DNA of 64,000 nucleotides from Gallionella sp. (GTDB lineage Bacteria > Pseudomonadota > Gammaproteobacteria > Burkholderiales > Gallionellaceae). The stretch covers positions 1-64,000 of the forward strand of contig JAQTYN010000001.1 of NCBI GenBank assembly GCA_028688275.1, read 5' to 3'. Position 1 is the stretch's first letter. The number at the start of each line of letters is the position of its first letter. A model generated the notes under the pieces. That model did no database searches. It saw nothing but the letters and a program-made list of their open reading frames with translations, and had not been told where the DNA came from. The position numbers were made by a program, and so were the translations under genes. Shown here piece by piece: positions 8,407-17,352 of this stretch.

Positions 8407-9249
8407 ATGAGGTTTATTGCACTAGACGTTGAGACTGCAAACCCAGATATGTCTAGCATTTGCCAGATTGGCATCGTCCATTTCGAGGACGGGAAACCTG
8501 TGGACACATGGTCATCACTTGTCGATCCTCAGGATTACTTCGACGGCATGAATGTATCCATCCACGGAATCGATGAAGAAGATGTGCGCGGGGCACCGAC
8601 TTTCAAGCAAATTTCCGCAGAGATCAATCGGCGTATTAGTGGGCAGGTGGTCGCCATCCACACAGCCTTTGACAGGAATGCAATCACTCAAGCCGCATCT
8701 CGCCACAGCACGACACCCCCTGAGTGCTTTTGGCTCAATACGGCAAGCGTCGCACGCCGCACATGGCCCGAGGTAGCTCAACGAGGCTATGGTCTAGCAC
8801 CGCTTGCCGTGAAACTCGGAATCGAATTTAAACACCATAATGCAGCGGAGGATGCCCGTGCAGCAGGCATAATTCTCGTCCGTGCCATGACCGAGATAGG
8901 GCTTGATTTGGCGGGCTTGATGGAGCGAGTGCAACACCCAATCAACAGCAGTCGCGTGGCGCAAAACGGCAACCCAGAAGGTCTGCTTTACGGCGAGGTC
9001 GTGGCCTTCACTGGCGCACTAATTATTCCTCGGCACGAAGCCGCCGCCTTAGCTGCACGTGCTGGATGCGAAATAACCGATGGGGTCACCAAGCACACCA
9101 CGCTTCTTGTTGTCGGCGACCAAGATATACGTCTGTTGAACGGTCACGAAAAAAGTAGTAAGCACCGCAAGGCTGAGGAATTGATTGCAAAAGGGAAGCA
9201 TATCCGAATACTCACAGAGACTGATTTTCTTTCCATGGTGGCTCAGTGA
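8407..9249 (+). CDS. DEDDh 3'-5' exonuclease fused to a C-terminal BRCT domain
   Basis: The N-terminal half (residues about 1-170) is a DnaQ-like exonuclease: ALDVET carries the first metal-binding Asp and Glu, HTAFDRNAI supplies another Asp, and HHNAAEDARAAG supplies the catalytic His and last Asp. The C-terminal half (about 195-280) is a BRCT domain (YGEVVAFTGALIIPRHEAAA, TTLLVVGD). Such stand-alone exonuclease-BRCT proteins are common accessory genes with an unclear role, probably DNA repair. I start at the ATG at 8407, preceded by AAAGGAAAAG, instead of the upstream TTG. The 280-residue protein overlaps the next gene by one base. Confidence 0.85.
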   Translation: MRFIALDVETANPDMSSICQIGIVHFEDGKPVDTWSSLVDPQDYFDGMNVSIHGIDEEDVRGAPTFKQISAEINRRISGQVVAIHTAFDRNAITQAASRHSTTPPECFWLNTASVARRTWPEVAQRGYGLAPLAVKLGIEFKHHNAAEDARAAGIILVRAMTEIGLDLAGLMERVQHPINSSRVAQNGNPEGLLYGEVVAFTGALIIPRHEAAALAARAGCEITDGVTKHTTLLVVGDQDIRLLNGHEKSSKHRKAEELIAKGKHIRILTETDFLSMVAQ

Positions 9250-9494
9250 TGATGTCTGGTTTTGTTCAGGTGGACTGCCACATTTTCTACACTGTTTATT
9301 GGCCGCAAATCAAGAGTGACGTAGAGGCCATGGAGAGCAACTGGGAAGATGCCAAGAAAGGTGTACGCCCGATTGTCATTAAATGGGGATACAAAGACGA
9401 AAACTCTGAAGAAAAAATCATTCTCGCCATCAGCAAATCTGATGGTACTGGAGACGAACACTGGGTAGTCGAAAGCCTAATAGCAAAGACTTGA
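9249..9494 (+). CDS. Small hypothetical protein downstream of the exonuclease-BRCT gene
   Basis: An 81-residue protein starts at an ATG that shares one base with the stop of the exonuclease gene, so the two are likely translated together. It contains a plausible beta-rich fold (FVQVDCHIFYTVYWPQIKSD, then RPIVIKWGYKDE, then EKIILAISKSDG) and many charged residues, with no signal peptide or membrane segment. I do not recognise the family. Tight coupling to the exonuclease suggests a shared role. Confidence 0.55.
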   Translation: MMSGFVQVDCHIFYTVYWPQIKSDVEAMESNWEDAKKGVRPIVIKWGYKDENSEEKIILAISKSDGTGDEHWVVESLIAKT

Positions 9495-9816
9495 AGGTTG
9501 GCTAACTATAAACATTGGCAGCTCATGCAATCACTCATCCAGTTTAACCCTATGCTTAAGCGAGACTGCGCAAAAGAGACCGTGAAAGTATTCCGAAATT
9601 TCGTAAAAAAATTGTATTTCGGCGACCATAAATCAATAACTTACAGATCATTTATTGCACTTTCTAGTGATTTTGATGAATACTTTCACAGCCTCAAAAG
9701 CACGCAGCCCCTTAGATCCACATACATGCAACCCCAGAGAGGCGATCACGCTACGGTTACCGCCACTCGCAGTGATAAAACGAAAACTGTCAACATTTAC
9801 CACACTGGAGGTCAAC
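9495..9816. other. Stretch without a convincing gene
   Basis: An open frame starts with TTG at 9498 and continues into the antitoxin gene in another frame. It has no ribosome-binding site and its residues look unstructured and Lys/Arg-rich. I see no repeat. The stretch probably holds the promoter of the toxin-antitoxin pair and possibly decayed sequence. Confidence 0.4.
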
Positions 9817-10044
9817 GTGAGTACAAACTTAGAAGTCCTAGAAGCCGAAGTCATGCAGTTAGCTCCAATCGAACGATCGCATCTGCTTGAGCGGCTGATT
9901 GCCAGTCTTGATTTAGATCCCGAAGTCGAGGAAGCGTGGGAGCGAGAAGCGGATCGAAGAGAAGCCGAAATAAAATCTGGTTTAATTACCGCAGTGTCAG
10001 GGCAGGAAGCTATCGCGCGGCTTCGGGCAAGACTTAGGCAATGA
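9817..10044 (+). CDS. Antitoxin of a ParE/RelE-type module (unstable addiction-module family)
   Basis: The 75-residue protein starts at a GTG with GGAGG 7-11 bases upstream. Its N-terminal half (LEAEVMQLAPIERSHLLERL, then IASLDLDPE) matches the short helical antitoxins found with RelE/ParE toxins (the unstable-antitoxin, addiction-module component family). The C-terminus is charged and helical (EEAWEREADRREAEIKSG). The stop overlaps the toxin start by 4 bases (ATGA), the classic type II layout. The antitoxin presumably neutralises the toxin by direct binding and may repress the operon. Confidence 0.88.
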   Translation: MSTNLEVLEAEVMQLAPIERSHLLERLIASLDLDPEVEEAWEREADRREAEIKSGLITAVSGQEAIARLRARLRQ

Positions 10045-10319
10045 CTTACTCGCTCCACCCGAGGGCTGAGCAAGATGTTGCTGATGCTTTGGATTTTTAC
10101 AGTGAACACGCCGGCACAGTAGTCGCTGAGCGTTTTATTGAAGAATTCGAGCGTGTCGCCAAGCTTGTAGTCGAACACCCCAACATCGGGACGCCAACGA
10201 CGAGCGGACGAAGAGCTTTCCCTCTGAGGATTTTTCCCTACTCAGTCGTATATCGAAATCTCGAAAGTAGCATTCTCATCCTGATCGTGCGCCATCAGCA
10301 CAGGAAGCCCAGAAGATAG
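10041..10319 (+). CDS. ParE/RelE-family toxin
   Basis: The 92-residue basic protein begins YSLHPRAEQDVADALDFYSE and contains FIEEFERVAKLVVEHPNIGT followed by FPYSVVYR and a C-terminal IVRHQHRKP. These are the hallmarks of the ParE/RelE plasmid-stabilisation fold. Family members either cut mRNA on the ribosome (RelE) or poison gyrase (ParE); the sequence does not decide which. It follows its antitoxin with a 4-base overlap and looks intact. Confidence 0.9.
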   Translation: MTYSLHPRAEQDVADALDFYSEHAGTVVAERFIEEFERVAKLVVEHPNIGTPTTSGRRAFPLRIFPYSVVYRNLESSILILIVRHQHRKPRR

Positions 10320-10413
10320 GTATGCAACTCTTGTTTCAAAAAGAAGAGGAGATTGGTTGAAATTGCATTCATTGTGGGTTCGGATTGCCTACGGCTCATC
10401 CATCTTACGCATT

Positions 10414-11061
10414 TTATGAGGCACATCCCATCACAAAAACTGGGGAGTAAGCTGACCATAACGCATACGTCATCACTATGACGCTCCCTGCAACGCTGAC
10501 TGACGCAGCCATACCGCCACGATGCTCATGCTTGGTAAACCAAGTTGCCAATACCAATAGCGGAAAAAGAACAACCCAGCGGTAGTAGGCAAATAAAATC
10601 AACGTTTGTAAAGGCAAGTTTGCACCAAAATACTCAAACAAGTCGGCAAACGCTGGCACGCCGTAGAGTACAAAAAAACAAGTAATGAACGATAAAAAGA
10701 GACCAAACAGCAACCAATATTTTTCTGTTTCTGCGACGGATGGGCTGTCCTTGTCGTTAAATGTCCAGAAGAAAAAGGTAGCGGGAATAAAAAATAGGGT
10801 TGTGACCGTAAAAGCAGCCTGAAAAATTGATCTATCCACTCCACTGTTGGTCATCTCCCCACAAGCATTACATTCCAGAAAATGCCCCAATAACCCCAGA
10901 TTTATTATTACGCAGATGGCAGCCACAGCCGCCAATGCAATCGAAGCCAGCAAGGCATTTCGCCAACCTCGAGGCTGTTTAGCAAACCAGCGAATCACCC
11001 ACACGGTGAGTAATACCTGCACAAGGGAGTTTAAATTCAAAGGAATAACGCAGAATTCCAT
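10414..11061 (-). CDS. Hypothetical polytopic membrane protein
   Basis: The 215-residue protein has about six hydrophobic helices: near residues 8-25, 37-60, 82-102, 117-138, 150-175 and 185-208. A short polar loop carries two close cysteines (ECNACGE). It shows no motif that names a transporter or enzyme. It is the ruvB-proximal gene of the accessory island between ybgC and ruvB and has its own ATG at 11059-11061. Function unknown. Confidence 0.65.
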   Translation of the reverse strand: MEFCVIPLNLNSLVQVLLTVWVIRWFAKQPRGWRNALLASIALAAVAAICVIINLGLLGHFLECNACGEMTNSGVDRSIFQAAFTVTTLFFIPATFFFWTFNDKDSPSVAETEKYWLLFGLFLSFITCFFVLYGVPAFADLFEYFGANLPLQTLILFAYYRWVVLFPLLVLATWFTKHEHRGGMAASVSVAGSVIVMTYALWSAYSPVFVMGCAS

Positions 11062-11094
11062 ATTGCTGACCTCTATTTTTAACCAACGTGTAAG

Positions 11095-11165
11095 GCGGAT
11101 TCGCCGAAAGCAATCCGCTATTTTTCCTTCAAAATAGGTGGGTTGCTGCGCGAAACCACCCTACG
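11095..11165. repeat. REP-type double hairpin at the ruvB 3' end
   Basis: Two hairpins lie side by side. The first has arms GCGGATT (11095-11101) and AATCCGC (11112-11118), followed by a T run. The second pairs GGTGG (11137-11141) with CCACC (11156-11160). Read on the minus strand, the second is CGTAGGGTGGTTTCGCGCAG, the familiar core of RAYT-associated REP elements. It covers the ruvB stop codon and may act as its transcription terminator. Confidence 0.65.
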
Positions 11166-12222
11166 CCTCCCCAAACAACCCCACTTGCCCCACGCCATTT
11201 TCCGCCACTTGCAAACCAAAATGCCGATAGGCATGAGCCGTTGCCATGCGTCCGCGTGGGGTGCGTTGTAGATAGCCTTGTTGGATGAGATACGGTTCGA
11301 GGACTTCTTCGATGGTGTCGCGTTCTTCGCCGATGGCGGCGGCTAAGTTATCGACTCCGACGGGGCCGCCCATAAAGTGTTCGATGATGGTGAGGAGCAA
11401 GCGTCTGTCCATTACGTCCAAGCCTTGGGCATCCACATCCAACATAATCAGCGCGGCATCGGCGACTTCGCGGGTGGCGATGCCGTTGGCTTTGACATCG
11501 GCAAAGTCGCGCACGCGGCGCAATAAGCGGTTGGCGATGCGGGGCGTGCCGCGTGAGCGTTTGGCAATTTCTAGTGCGCCATCATCCGACAAATCCATTT
11601 CCAATAATCGGGCGGAGCGCAGCACGATGCGCTGCAATTCTTCGGGGGTGTAGAACACCAGTCGTGAGACGATGCCGAAGCGGTCGCGCAACGGGTTGGT
11701 GAGCATCCCCGCTCGCGTGGTTGCGCCGACGAGGGTGAACGGCGGCAAGTCGAGTTTCACCGAACGGGCAGCGGGACCTTCGCCGATCATAATGTCGATT
11801 TGGTAATCTTCCAGCGCGGGGTAGAGAATTTCTTCTACCACGGGCGAGAGGCGGTGGATTTCGTCGATAAACAGCACGTCGTGCGGTTCGAGGTTGGTGA
11901 GCAACGCGGCTAAATCGCCCGCCCGCTCTAGCACGGGCCCTGACGTGTGGCGTAAATTTACCCCCATTTCGCGAGCGATAATTTGCGCCAAAGTGGTTTT
12001 GCCCAAGCCTGGCGGGCCGAATAATAAGACGTGATCCAAAGGTTCTTGGCGACGTTTGGCTGCGGTGATAAAAATTTCCAATTGCCCGCGAATTTTTTCT
12101 TGCCCGACGTATTCGTCTAATTGTTTTGGGCGCAAGGCGCGTTCCAAGGCTTCTTCGTGTTTGGACACGGGGGCGGCGGTGACCAGTCGCGGCGCGGCGG
12201 TCAGGGAATCGTGATGGATCAT
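11161..12222 (-). CDS. ruvB: Holliday junction branch-migration ATPase RuvB
   Basis: RuvB is the hexameric AAA+ motor that drives Holliday-junction migration with RuvA. The 353-residue protein has the usual length. Walker A is [11 protein letters not shown] (about residues 69-79), Walker B is [10 protein letters not shown] (about 119-128), and the sensor region follows ([17 protein letters not shown]). The C-terminal winged helix ends with [17 protein letters not shown]. ruvA and ruvC are not directly upstream here. In related genomes ybgC follows immediately; here 3.4 kb of accessory genes intervene. Confidence 0.97.
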   Translation of the reverse strand: MIHHDSLTAAPRLVTAAPVSKHEEALERALRPKQLDEYVGQEKIRGQLEIFITAAKRRQEPLDHVLLFGPPGLGKTTLAQIIAREMGVNLRHTSGPVLERAGDLAALLTNLEPHDVLFIDEIHRLSPVVEEILYPALEDYQIDIMIGEGPAARSVKLDLPPFTLVGATTRAGMLTNPLRDRFGIVSRLVFYTPEELQRIVLRSARLLEMDLSDDGALEIAKRSRGTPRIANRLLRRVRDFADVKANGIATREVADAALIMLDVDAQGLDVMDRRLLLTIIEHFMGGPVGVDNLAAAIGEERDTIEEVLEPYLIQQGYLQRTPRGRMATAHAYRHFGLQVAENGVGQVGLFGEA

Positions 12223-12267
12223 GGTGTTTTGGGATAATTAACGTGTGGTTGCAACCATTGCACAAAC

Positions 12268-12374
12268 TCCCTCGACCGCCTGCGGGAGAAGGTTAGGAAG
12301 AGGGCGGTTCTTTAATAGACTTGGCATTTTCCCTCTCCCCCACCCCTTCTCCCACGCGTGGGAGAGGGGAGCTG
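12268..12374. repeat. G/C-run palindromic element (same family as the insert in cysS)
   Basis: This element holds the perfect 16-bp palindrome CTCCCACGCGTGGGAG (12349-12364), flanked by CCCTCTCCCC on the left and GAGGGGAGCTGAATT on the right. A weaker hairpin, CTCCCTCGACCGCCTGCGGG, lies upstream near 12268. The motifs CCCTCTCCCC, CCCAC-centre-GTGGG and GGGGA-x-CTGAATT recur in the element inside cysS near 30317-30441, so they are copies of one dispersed family. Confidence 0.65.
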
Positions 12375-12405
12375 AATTAAAATTGCAGCAAATGAAAGGG
12401 TTAAA

Positions 12406-12435
12406 TTGACAAGCGGCGCACCTACTACGCATAAT
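12406..12435 (+). promoter_or_regulatory. Predicted sigma-70 promoter of the binding-protein gene
   Basis: A perfect -35 box TTGACA (12406-12411) and a -10 box CATAAT (12430-12435) are separated by 18 bases and lie 26 bases before the ATG at 12462. Confidence 0.6.
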
Positions 12436-12461
12436 CCACGCCAACTTATCAGGAATCTACC

Positions 12462-13634
12462 ATGACATCATATTCTACTCGTTCACTCCTCCTCGCCGCC
12501 ACGATTTTAGCGTTAGCAGGCTGCGGCAAATCCCCATCTGACCAAGCCGCTGCGTCGGGCGATTTAGTGGTGCGCATCGGTGCCGCCGCGCCACTGACGG
12601 GCGGGCAAGCGCATATCGGCAAAGACAATGAAAGCGGCACGCGCATGGCGATAGATGAAGCCAATGCCAAAGGCATCACGATCGGCGGGCGCAAGGTTCA
12701 TTTTGAATTGATTAGCGAAGACGATCAAGCCGATCCCAAAACCGCCACCATCGTGGCGCAAAAGTTGGTGGATGCGGGTGTGAAAGGTGTGATTGGGCAT
12801 CTCAATTCGGGTACAACCATCCCCGCCGCGAAAATTTACAGCGACAACGGTATTGTGCAAATTTCCCCTTCCGCCACCGCCGTCAGCTATACCCAACAAG
12901 GGTTTAAGAGTGCCTTTCGCGTGATGGCGAACGACGCGCAGCAAGGCTTGGTGTTGGGCGAATATGCCACTAAAAACTTAGGCGGCAAACGCATCGCGGT
13001 GATTGATGACCGCACCGCTTACGGTCAAGGCTTAGCAGACGAATTTATCAAAGCTGCCAAAGCCAATGGCGCGGAAATTGTGGCGCACGAATACACCACC
13101 GACAAAGCCGCTGACTTCACCGCGATTTTGACCGTCATCAAAGGCAAACAACCTGATGTGCTGTTTTACGGCGGCATGGATCCCCAAGCGGGACCGATGG
13201 CAAAACAACTGAAATCGCTCGCGCTGAATGTGAAGTTTGTCATGGGTGACGGCGGTTATACGCCACAATTTATCAAGCTGGCGGGCGATGCGGGTGAAGG
13301 TAGTTATGCTTCTTTACCTGGCGTGCCGCTAGACAAAATGCCCGCTGGCAAAGCCTTTGAAACGCGTTTTGTGGTGAAATACCAACCTATCCAACTGTAC
13401 GCACCGTATTGCTATGACGCGGTCAATGTGATGATCGCCGCGATGCAAAAAGCCAATTCCGTTGAACCCGCCAAATACTTACCCGAACTAGCCAACCTTA
13501 GCCACGACGGCGTGACCGCAAAAATTCAATTCGATGCCAAAGGTGATTTGAAAGGCGGCGCGGTCACCGTGTACCAAGTCCAACAAGGCAAATGGGTTGC
13601 AATGGCAACCTTGCAGGGCTCGGCGAAGCCCTAA
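12462..13634 (+). CDS. Branched-chain amino-acid ABC transporter substrate-binding lipoprotein (LivJ/LivK family)
   Basis: The 390-residue protein has a lipoprotein signal (LLLAATILALAGC, Cys near residue 21) and then the type I periplasmic binding fold of LivJ-like proteins: RIGAAAPLTGGQAHIGKDNE, GVIGHLNSGTTIPAAKIY, AVIDDRTAYGQGLADEF and KGKQPDVLFYGGMDPQAGP. It is expected to bind Leu/Ile/Val or a related amino acid in the periplasm. No permease or ATPase gene of the system is adjacent, so it must work with components encoded elsewhere. It is convergent with the lasso-cluster nucleotidyltransferase, with a gap of 12 bases. Confidence 0.92.
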   Translation: MTSYSTRSLLLAATILALAGCGKSPSDQAAASGDLVVRIGAAAPLTGGQAHIGKDNESGTRMAIDEANAKGITIGGRKVHFELISEDDQADPKTATIVAQKLVDAGVKGVIGHLNSGTTIPAAKIYSDNGIVQISPSATAVSYTQQGFKSAFRVMANDAQQGLVLGEYATKNLGGKRIAVIDDRTAYGQGLADEFIKAAKANGAEIVAHEYTTDKAADFTAILTVIKGKQPDVLFYGGMDPQAGPMAKQLKSLALNVKFVMGDGGYTPQFIKLAGDAGEGSYASLPGVPLDKMPAGKAFETRFVVKYQPIQLYAPYCYDAVNVMIAAMQKANSVEPAKYLPELANLSHDGVTAKIQFDAKGDLKGGAVTVYQVQQGKWVAMATLQGSAKP

Positions 13635-13646
13635 CTAAGTTTCAAT

Positions 13647-14918
13647 TTAGTGGGGCGGATTTTCGCTTAGCCAATCGTTAAATGTGGTTCGATGTTTGGC
13701 TAAGGTTAGTATTGTTTCTTCCTGTCTTAATCGCGGCTTAAATAGAAGCGGCAGTTTATCAAACATGAGTTGATGCCAGCGCAGCGGATAATATAAAAAT
13801 GCTTTTGTTGAGCGGGCATTGACAGGGAAGTTCAAAGCTATGACGGTACGGGGTGGAAATACGATTTTAACAAAAGTGGAAATCTTTCCCCATAACGATA
13901 TTGGCGATAACATTTTGTAGAAATGATGCCCTAGTGCATGGTGTGCCGCAAGTTCTGAAAACAATAAATACTCCCCAATTTCTAGCCACGCGACATCGCA
14001 TTCCTGACCACCTAATGCCTCAATCACCTCATCTGGAATATCGGCACCTAGGTTTCGCTTGGCTAAATAGAGTAGGGCGAGTGCGCAACGTCGCCAGCCG
14101 CCTGTGGAGACCGTTCCTAGGAATTTCTGCCAATCAATAGGGTGTGTTTTGACTAGAAAAGCAACATCAGCTAATGCCAGCGCGCCGAGATTAAAGTGAT
14201 GCCTGATCGTCGCGTGGATGCACAAGTGTAGCAAAAGGTCTTCGCTGCAAAGGAATCTAATCTCGGTACCCGCAATCCTTCGTGATATGCTTTTCTCCCA
14301 TGCTTGATACTCAAAGTCCTGCGCTGAGGGTATATCAGACTCAAGCAACTGGTAGTGCAACTCAATGCAGATGCCATCGGGGCTAGTGAGGGGTAGTAAA
14401 TGTCCGAATCCATCGAGGAATGACTCAGGCAACCCCTTATACGTGGGATAAGGGGAGCGATAACCGCATCCTTGTAGCAACTCAAATGCTTTTACGGCCT
14501 CTTCCTGCTTCAGTAACAAATCCAAATCGCGCATGGGTCTGAGCGCGGGGTCAGGATAAGCAAAGCGGGCGAGATACGCGCCTTTTAAGGCAATTGAAGC
14601 AATGCCTTCTGCTTCGAGTAATTGGGTTACTTTCGCTAATTCTCTATAAACCACCAAGCTACGCAAAGCACTTTTACGATAGGCACTTTTTAAATACGTG
14701 ATTACCTGTTCAGGGATAGCTTGGGCAAGATCATCGCGTTTCAGTCGATTGTGCAGCATCGCACCTAAGCGATGCTCTTTTGCAATTTTCAACAGATAAT
14801 CCCAATCTTCCGCCAGCATTAGCTGGGCAGTTGTCGTCGTGGGTAATTGTGCATTGAGATGTAATGCTTCAAAAATAAATGCTTGAGCGCGTTGATGTGT
14901 TATTTCACTGCTTGCCAT
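13647..14918 (-). CDS. Nucleotidyltransferase-like lasso-peptide tailoring protein (PsmN-like)
   Basis: The 423-residue protein belongs to the uncharacterised nucleotidyltransferase family whose core reads SIALKGAYLARFAYPDP followed by RPMRDLDLLL (about residues 112-140); the D-x-D pair is the nucleotidyltransferase metal site. This family recurs in lasso clusters that also encode an HPr-like kinase. To my recollection, a member (PsmN of the pseudomycoidin cluster) attaches hexose units to the phosphorylated C-terminus of the peptide. Its gene overlaps the exporter gene by 19 bases. Substrate here is inferred from context; a non-lasso role cannot be excluded. Confidence 0.75.
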   Translation of the reverse strand: MASSEITHQRAQAFIFEALHLNAQLPTTTTAQLMLAEDWDYLLKIAKEHRLGAMLHNRLKRDDLAQAIPEQVITYLKSAYRKSALRSLVVYRELAKVTQLLEAEGIASIALKGAYLARFAYPDPALRPMRDLDLLLKQEEAVKAFELLQGCGYRSPYPTYKGLPESFLDGFGHLLPLTSPDGICIELHYQLLESDIPSAQDFEYQAWEKSISRRIAGTEIRFLCSEDLLLHLCIHATIRHHFNLGALALADVAFLVKTHPIDWQKFLGTVSTGGWRRCALALLYLAKRNLGADIPDEVIEALGGQECDVAWLEIGEYLLFSELAAHHALGHHFYKMLSPISLWGKISTFVKIVFPPRTVIALNFPVNARSTKAFLYYPLRWHQLMFDKLPLLFKPRLRQEETILTLAKHRTTFNDWLSENPPH

Positions 14919-16600
14919 TGCCCGACTTCTCCTTTTTCAACTCGCACCACGCCATCAATCAATCCCGTCAATTCGTCTATTCTATGCGTGACAATCAGCA
15001 CGGTCATTTGTCCGTGCAAGGTGCGAATCGCGTCTAATACCAAACGATGATTATCGGGATCCAGCGCGCTGGTGGCTTCATCTAGTATCAGCAATTGCGG
15101 ACGACGCAGCAAGGCGCGCGCTAAGGCTAATCGCTGTTTTTCGCCTCCTGACAATTTCACCCCCTTTTCGCCGACTTGCGTATCTAACCCAAGCGGTAGT
15201 CGTTGCACCCAAGTCGCCAAAGCTGCTTGTGACAACGCGCGCGCAATGTCAGCCTCCTGTGCTACGGTATTTCCCCAGCTTAGATTCTCTCGAATCGTAC
15301 CGTTTTGGATTTGAGTTTCTTGCGGAATATACGCGATGCTGTGCCGCCAGCCTGACAACTGGGGCAGCGGCGTACCGTTAATCAGAATTTCACCCTGCTC
15401 AGGCATCAGCAATCCACTGAGCAAATCCAGTAAGGTCGTTTTCCCCGCCCCTGATGCGCCCACAATCGCGGTGGTTTTTCGGGCGGGAATAGACAAATTC
15501 TCAATCCGAATGGGATGATGGGCATAGCGGAAAGCGACACGTGCAAGGTGCAGACCTTCAATCAGCTGTACCGAATGACTCACCGATTGCACGGGATCAA
15601 CATTCGCTTCGCACGCATCTAGCAACTTTTGCCAAACGTCATAAGCGGGTAGCATGTGCAATAGTTGCTGTCGTCCATTTTGCAGTTCGGCGAGTTGCGG
15701 CAACATGCGTGCAAAAATAGCGATCATCACCAGCAAATCGGCTGCGGGAAGTTTAAACCAAGTCAATGCCGCATAGCTTACCACCGCCAGTGCCACGGCT
15801 CCCCCCACCCGATACACAGCTTGTACACGAGTACGAATCTGCTGAAACTCAAGAAACTGCTCACTGACTTGTTCGACCCGATGATTAAAACGTTGCGCGT
15901 TGCCCGCCTCTTCACCATGAATTTTGATCAGTTTCATGACCGAAATAAATTCTTGTATCTGGTTAAATAAGTCGCGGTTGGCTTGATTCAGCATCTTACC
16001 GCCTCGCTTGGCAGCATCGTCCGCCCTGTGTAGCAACGCCCACAACAACACACCCGTTGCGAGTGCAAGCAATGTCAATCCACCCGACAAGTGCAGTGCC
16101 ACAGTTAGGTATGCCAGCAACATCACTGCATGAGTAAAAAAACGCAACAGGAAATATGTCCCCATGCCGATACGTTGCACTTCACTGGTGAGTACGCTTA
16201 ACAATTCGCCACTGTGATGCTCCATCAGAAAACGCCAGTTTGCACGAGCAATAGCACCATATAGCTTCTTGCGCAAATGATCGCCAAAGCGCAGTTGAAG
16301 CGCATTCGATACACGATCCCGTCGCATTGCCAGTTGTGATTGAACCAAAATTAGTGCGACAAACATGAAGAGCGCGCCTTCCAGAGTCCAGTTCACACCC
16401 AATACCGCAAGCGTTGCATCAATGGGAGCCAGCCATTCTATTTTACCTCCCCCGTGTTCCATCACCCCTGCCAAAGATAGCAAAGGGAGCAGCAATAACA
16501 GCCCCGCGCCTTCGGTCAAGGCGGCAACACAATTAAGCAGTACCGCTCGCCTAATGCTAGGCGCATCAAAACGTAAAAAAGTACGTAAGTATTCTTTCAT
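14900..16600 (-). CDS. ABC exporter with fused membrane and ATPase domains (lasso-peptide transporter D)
   Basis: The 566-residue half-transporter has an N-terminal membrane domain with about six helices (to roughly residue 320). The ATPase domain carries Walker A GASGAGKTTLLDLLSG (about 380-395), Q-loop IAYIPQETQ, signature LSGGEKQRLALARALL (about 480) and Walker B LLILDEATSALD. This is the layout of the D exporter that pumps mature lasso peptides out and gives self-immunity. It overlaps the nucleotidyltransferase gene and sits in the lasso neighbourhood, so peptide export is the likely job; a general lipid or drug flippase role is the alternative. Confidence 0.82.
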   Translation of the reverse strand: MKEYLRTFLRFDAPSIRRAVLLNCVAALTEGAGLLLLLPLLSLAGVMEHGGGKIEWLAPIDATLAVLGVNWTLEGALFMFVALILVQSQLAMRRDRVSNALQLRFGDHLRKKLYGAIARANWRFLMEHHSGELLSVLTSEVQRIGMGTYFLLRFFTHAVMLLAYLTVALHLSGGLTLLALATGVLLWALLHRADDAAKRGGKMLNQANRDLFNQIQEFISVMKLIKIHGEEAGNAQRFNHRVEQVSEQFLEFQQIRTRVQAVYRVGGAVALAVVSYAALTWFKLPAADLLVMIAIFARMLPQLAELQNGRQQLLHMLPAYDVWQKLLDACEANVDPVQSVSHSVQLIEGLHLARVAFRYAHHPIRIENLSIPARKTTAIVGASGAGKTTLLDLLSGLLMPEQGEILINGTPLPQLSGWRHSIAYIPQETQIQNGTIRENLSWGNTVAQEADIARALSQAALATWVQRLPLGLDTQVGEKGVKLSGGEKQRLALARALLRRPQLLILDEATSALDPDNHRLVLDAIRTLHGQMTVLIVTHRIDELTGLIDGVVRVEKGEVGQWQAVK

Positions 16601-16662
16601 TATCAGCTTAAGGGGTAATAGAGATTTTCAGGGATACGTTTGGCCGTATATCAAGTCTGTTC

Positions 16663-17154
16663 TCATGTGGTTGGTGAATACCAAACCATTTGTGACACGG
16701 ATGGATGGTTTGCTACCACCACAAATCCTAGGGCAAGGTAAAGTTTTAGGGCGGCGGGGTTGGTATGACTCACGTTTAACGTCAGTGAAACGTGTGCTTG
16801 TGTGGCAAGCTGTTGCAAGGCGTGTAAAACATGCGTGCCATTGCCCTGCCTTCGTGCTAGTGGCAAAAAAGCGAAGTTAATCAGATGCACTTCAATCTCG
16901 TTGATATCCATCACCACGAGTCCAACTCGCTCCCCCCATTTTTCGACTATCCAATATTGTGCATTCGGAAAAGTGCTGCGATAGCCCAGTTGCTGTGCTC
17001 GATATTGCTGCGCCAAAATCGGCAGCATCATCTCCCCCAACCCAATTAAATCATCGCGTGTCGAACGATAAAGTGTTTCCATAAACGCGCTATCGTCGTC
17101 TTGCGCGAGGCGTATAGAAAGCGGTTCGGGTAACACAGGCATCAATTTGAGCAT
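16663..17154 (-). CDS. GNAT-family N-acetyltransferase
   Basis: The protein (163 residues from the ATG at 17154) contains FMETLYRSTRDDLIGLGEMM near the N-terminus. The acetyl-CoA site follows as LPLARRQGNGTHVLHALQQL, matching the GNAT R-x-x-G-x-G/A loop, and the C-terminus is NPAALKLYLALGFVVV. No convincing ribosome-binding site distinguishes the possible starts (17211, 17154, 17142). The protein lies between the exporter and the divergent tail-collar genes. A truncated sister copy occurs at 18993-19157, on the other side of the collar genes. The substrate is unknown. Confidence 0.85.
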   Translation of the reverse strand: MLKLMPVLPEPLSIRLAQDDDSAFMETLYRSTRDDLIGLGEMMLPILAQQYRAQQLGYRSTFPNAQYWIVEKWGERVGLVVMDINEIEVHLINFAFLPLARRQGNGTHVLHALQQLATQAHVSLTLNVSHTNPAALKLYLALGFVVVANHPSVSQMVWYSPTT

Positions 17155-17281
17155 GATGGTGCAGTTGTTTAAGAAGGAAGAAAGAGGCGCGATTTTACAC
17201 CGCATTTTCATCGCAATAAGTGATGAATTATTCTCACCTAGGTGCGTAATTAAGTAGTTTCAAAAATCAATACTAAACTTA

Positions 17282-17311
17282 TTGACACTGGCAAATACCC
17301 TCATTTAGTAT
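17282..17311 (+). promoter_or_regulatory. Predicted sigma-70 promoter of the tail-collar genes
   Basis: A perfect -35 box TTGACA (17282-17287) and -10 box TAGTAT (17306-17311) with an 18-base spacer precede a GGAGG ribosome-binding site (17341-17345) and the ATG at 17353. Confidence 0.6.
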
Positions 17312-17352
17312 GCGTGCTTCGGCGAAAGCCATTTATCCTAGGAGGCGTAAAG

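Noticed and set aside
9648-10178. A 176-codon minus-strand frame
   Set aside because: It is antisense to the antitoxin and toxin genes, which have clear motifs and coupled starts.
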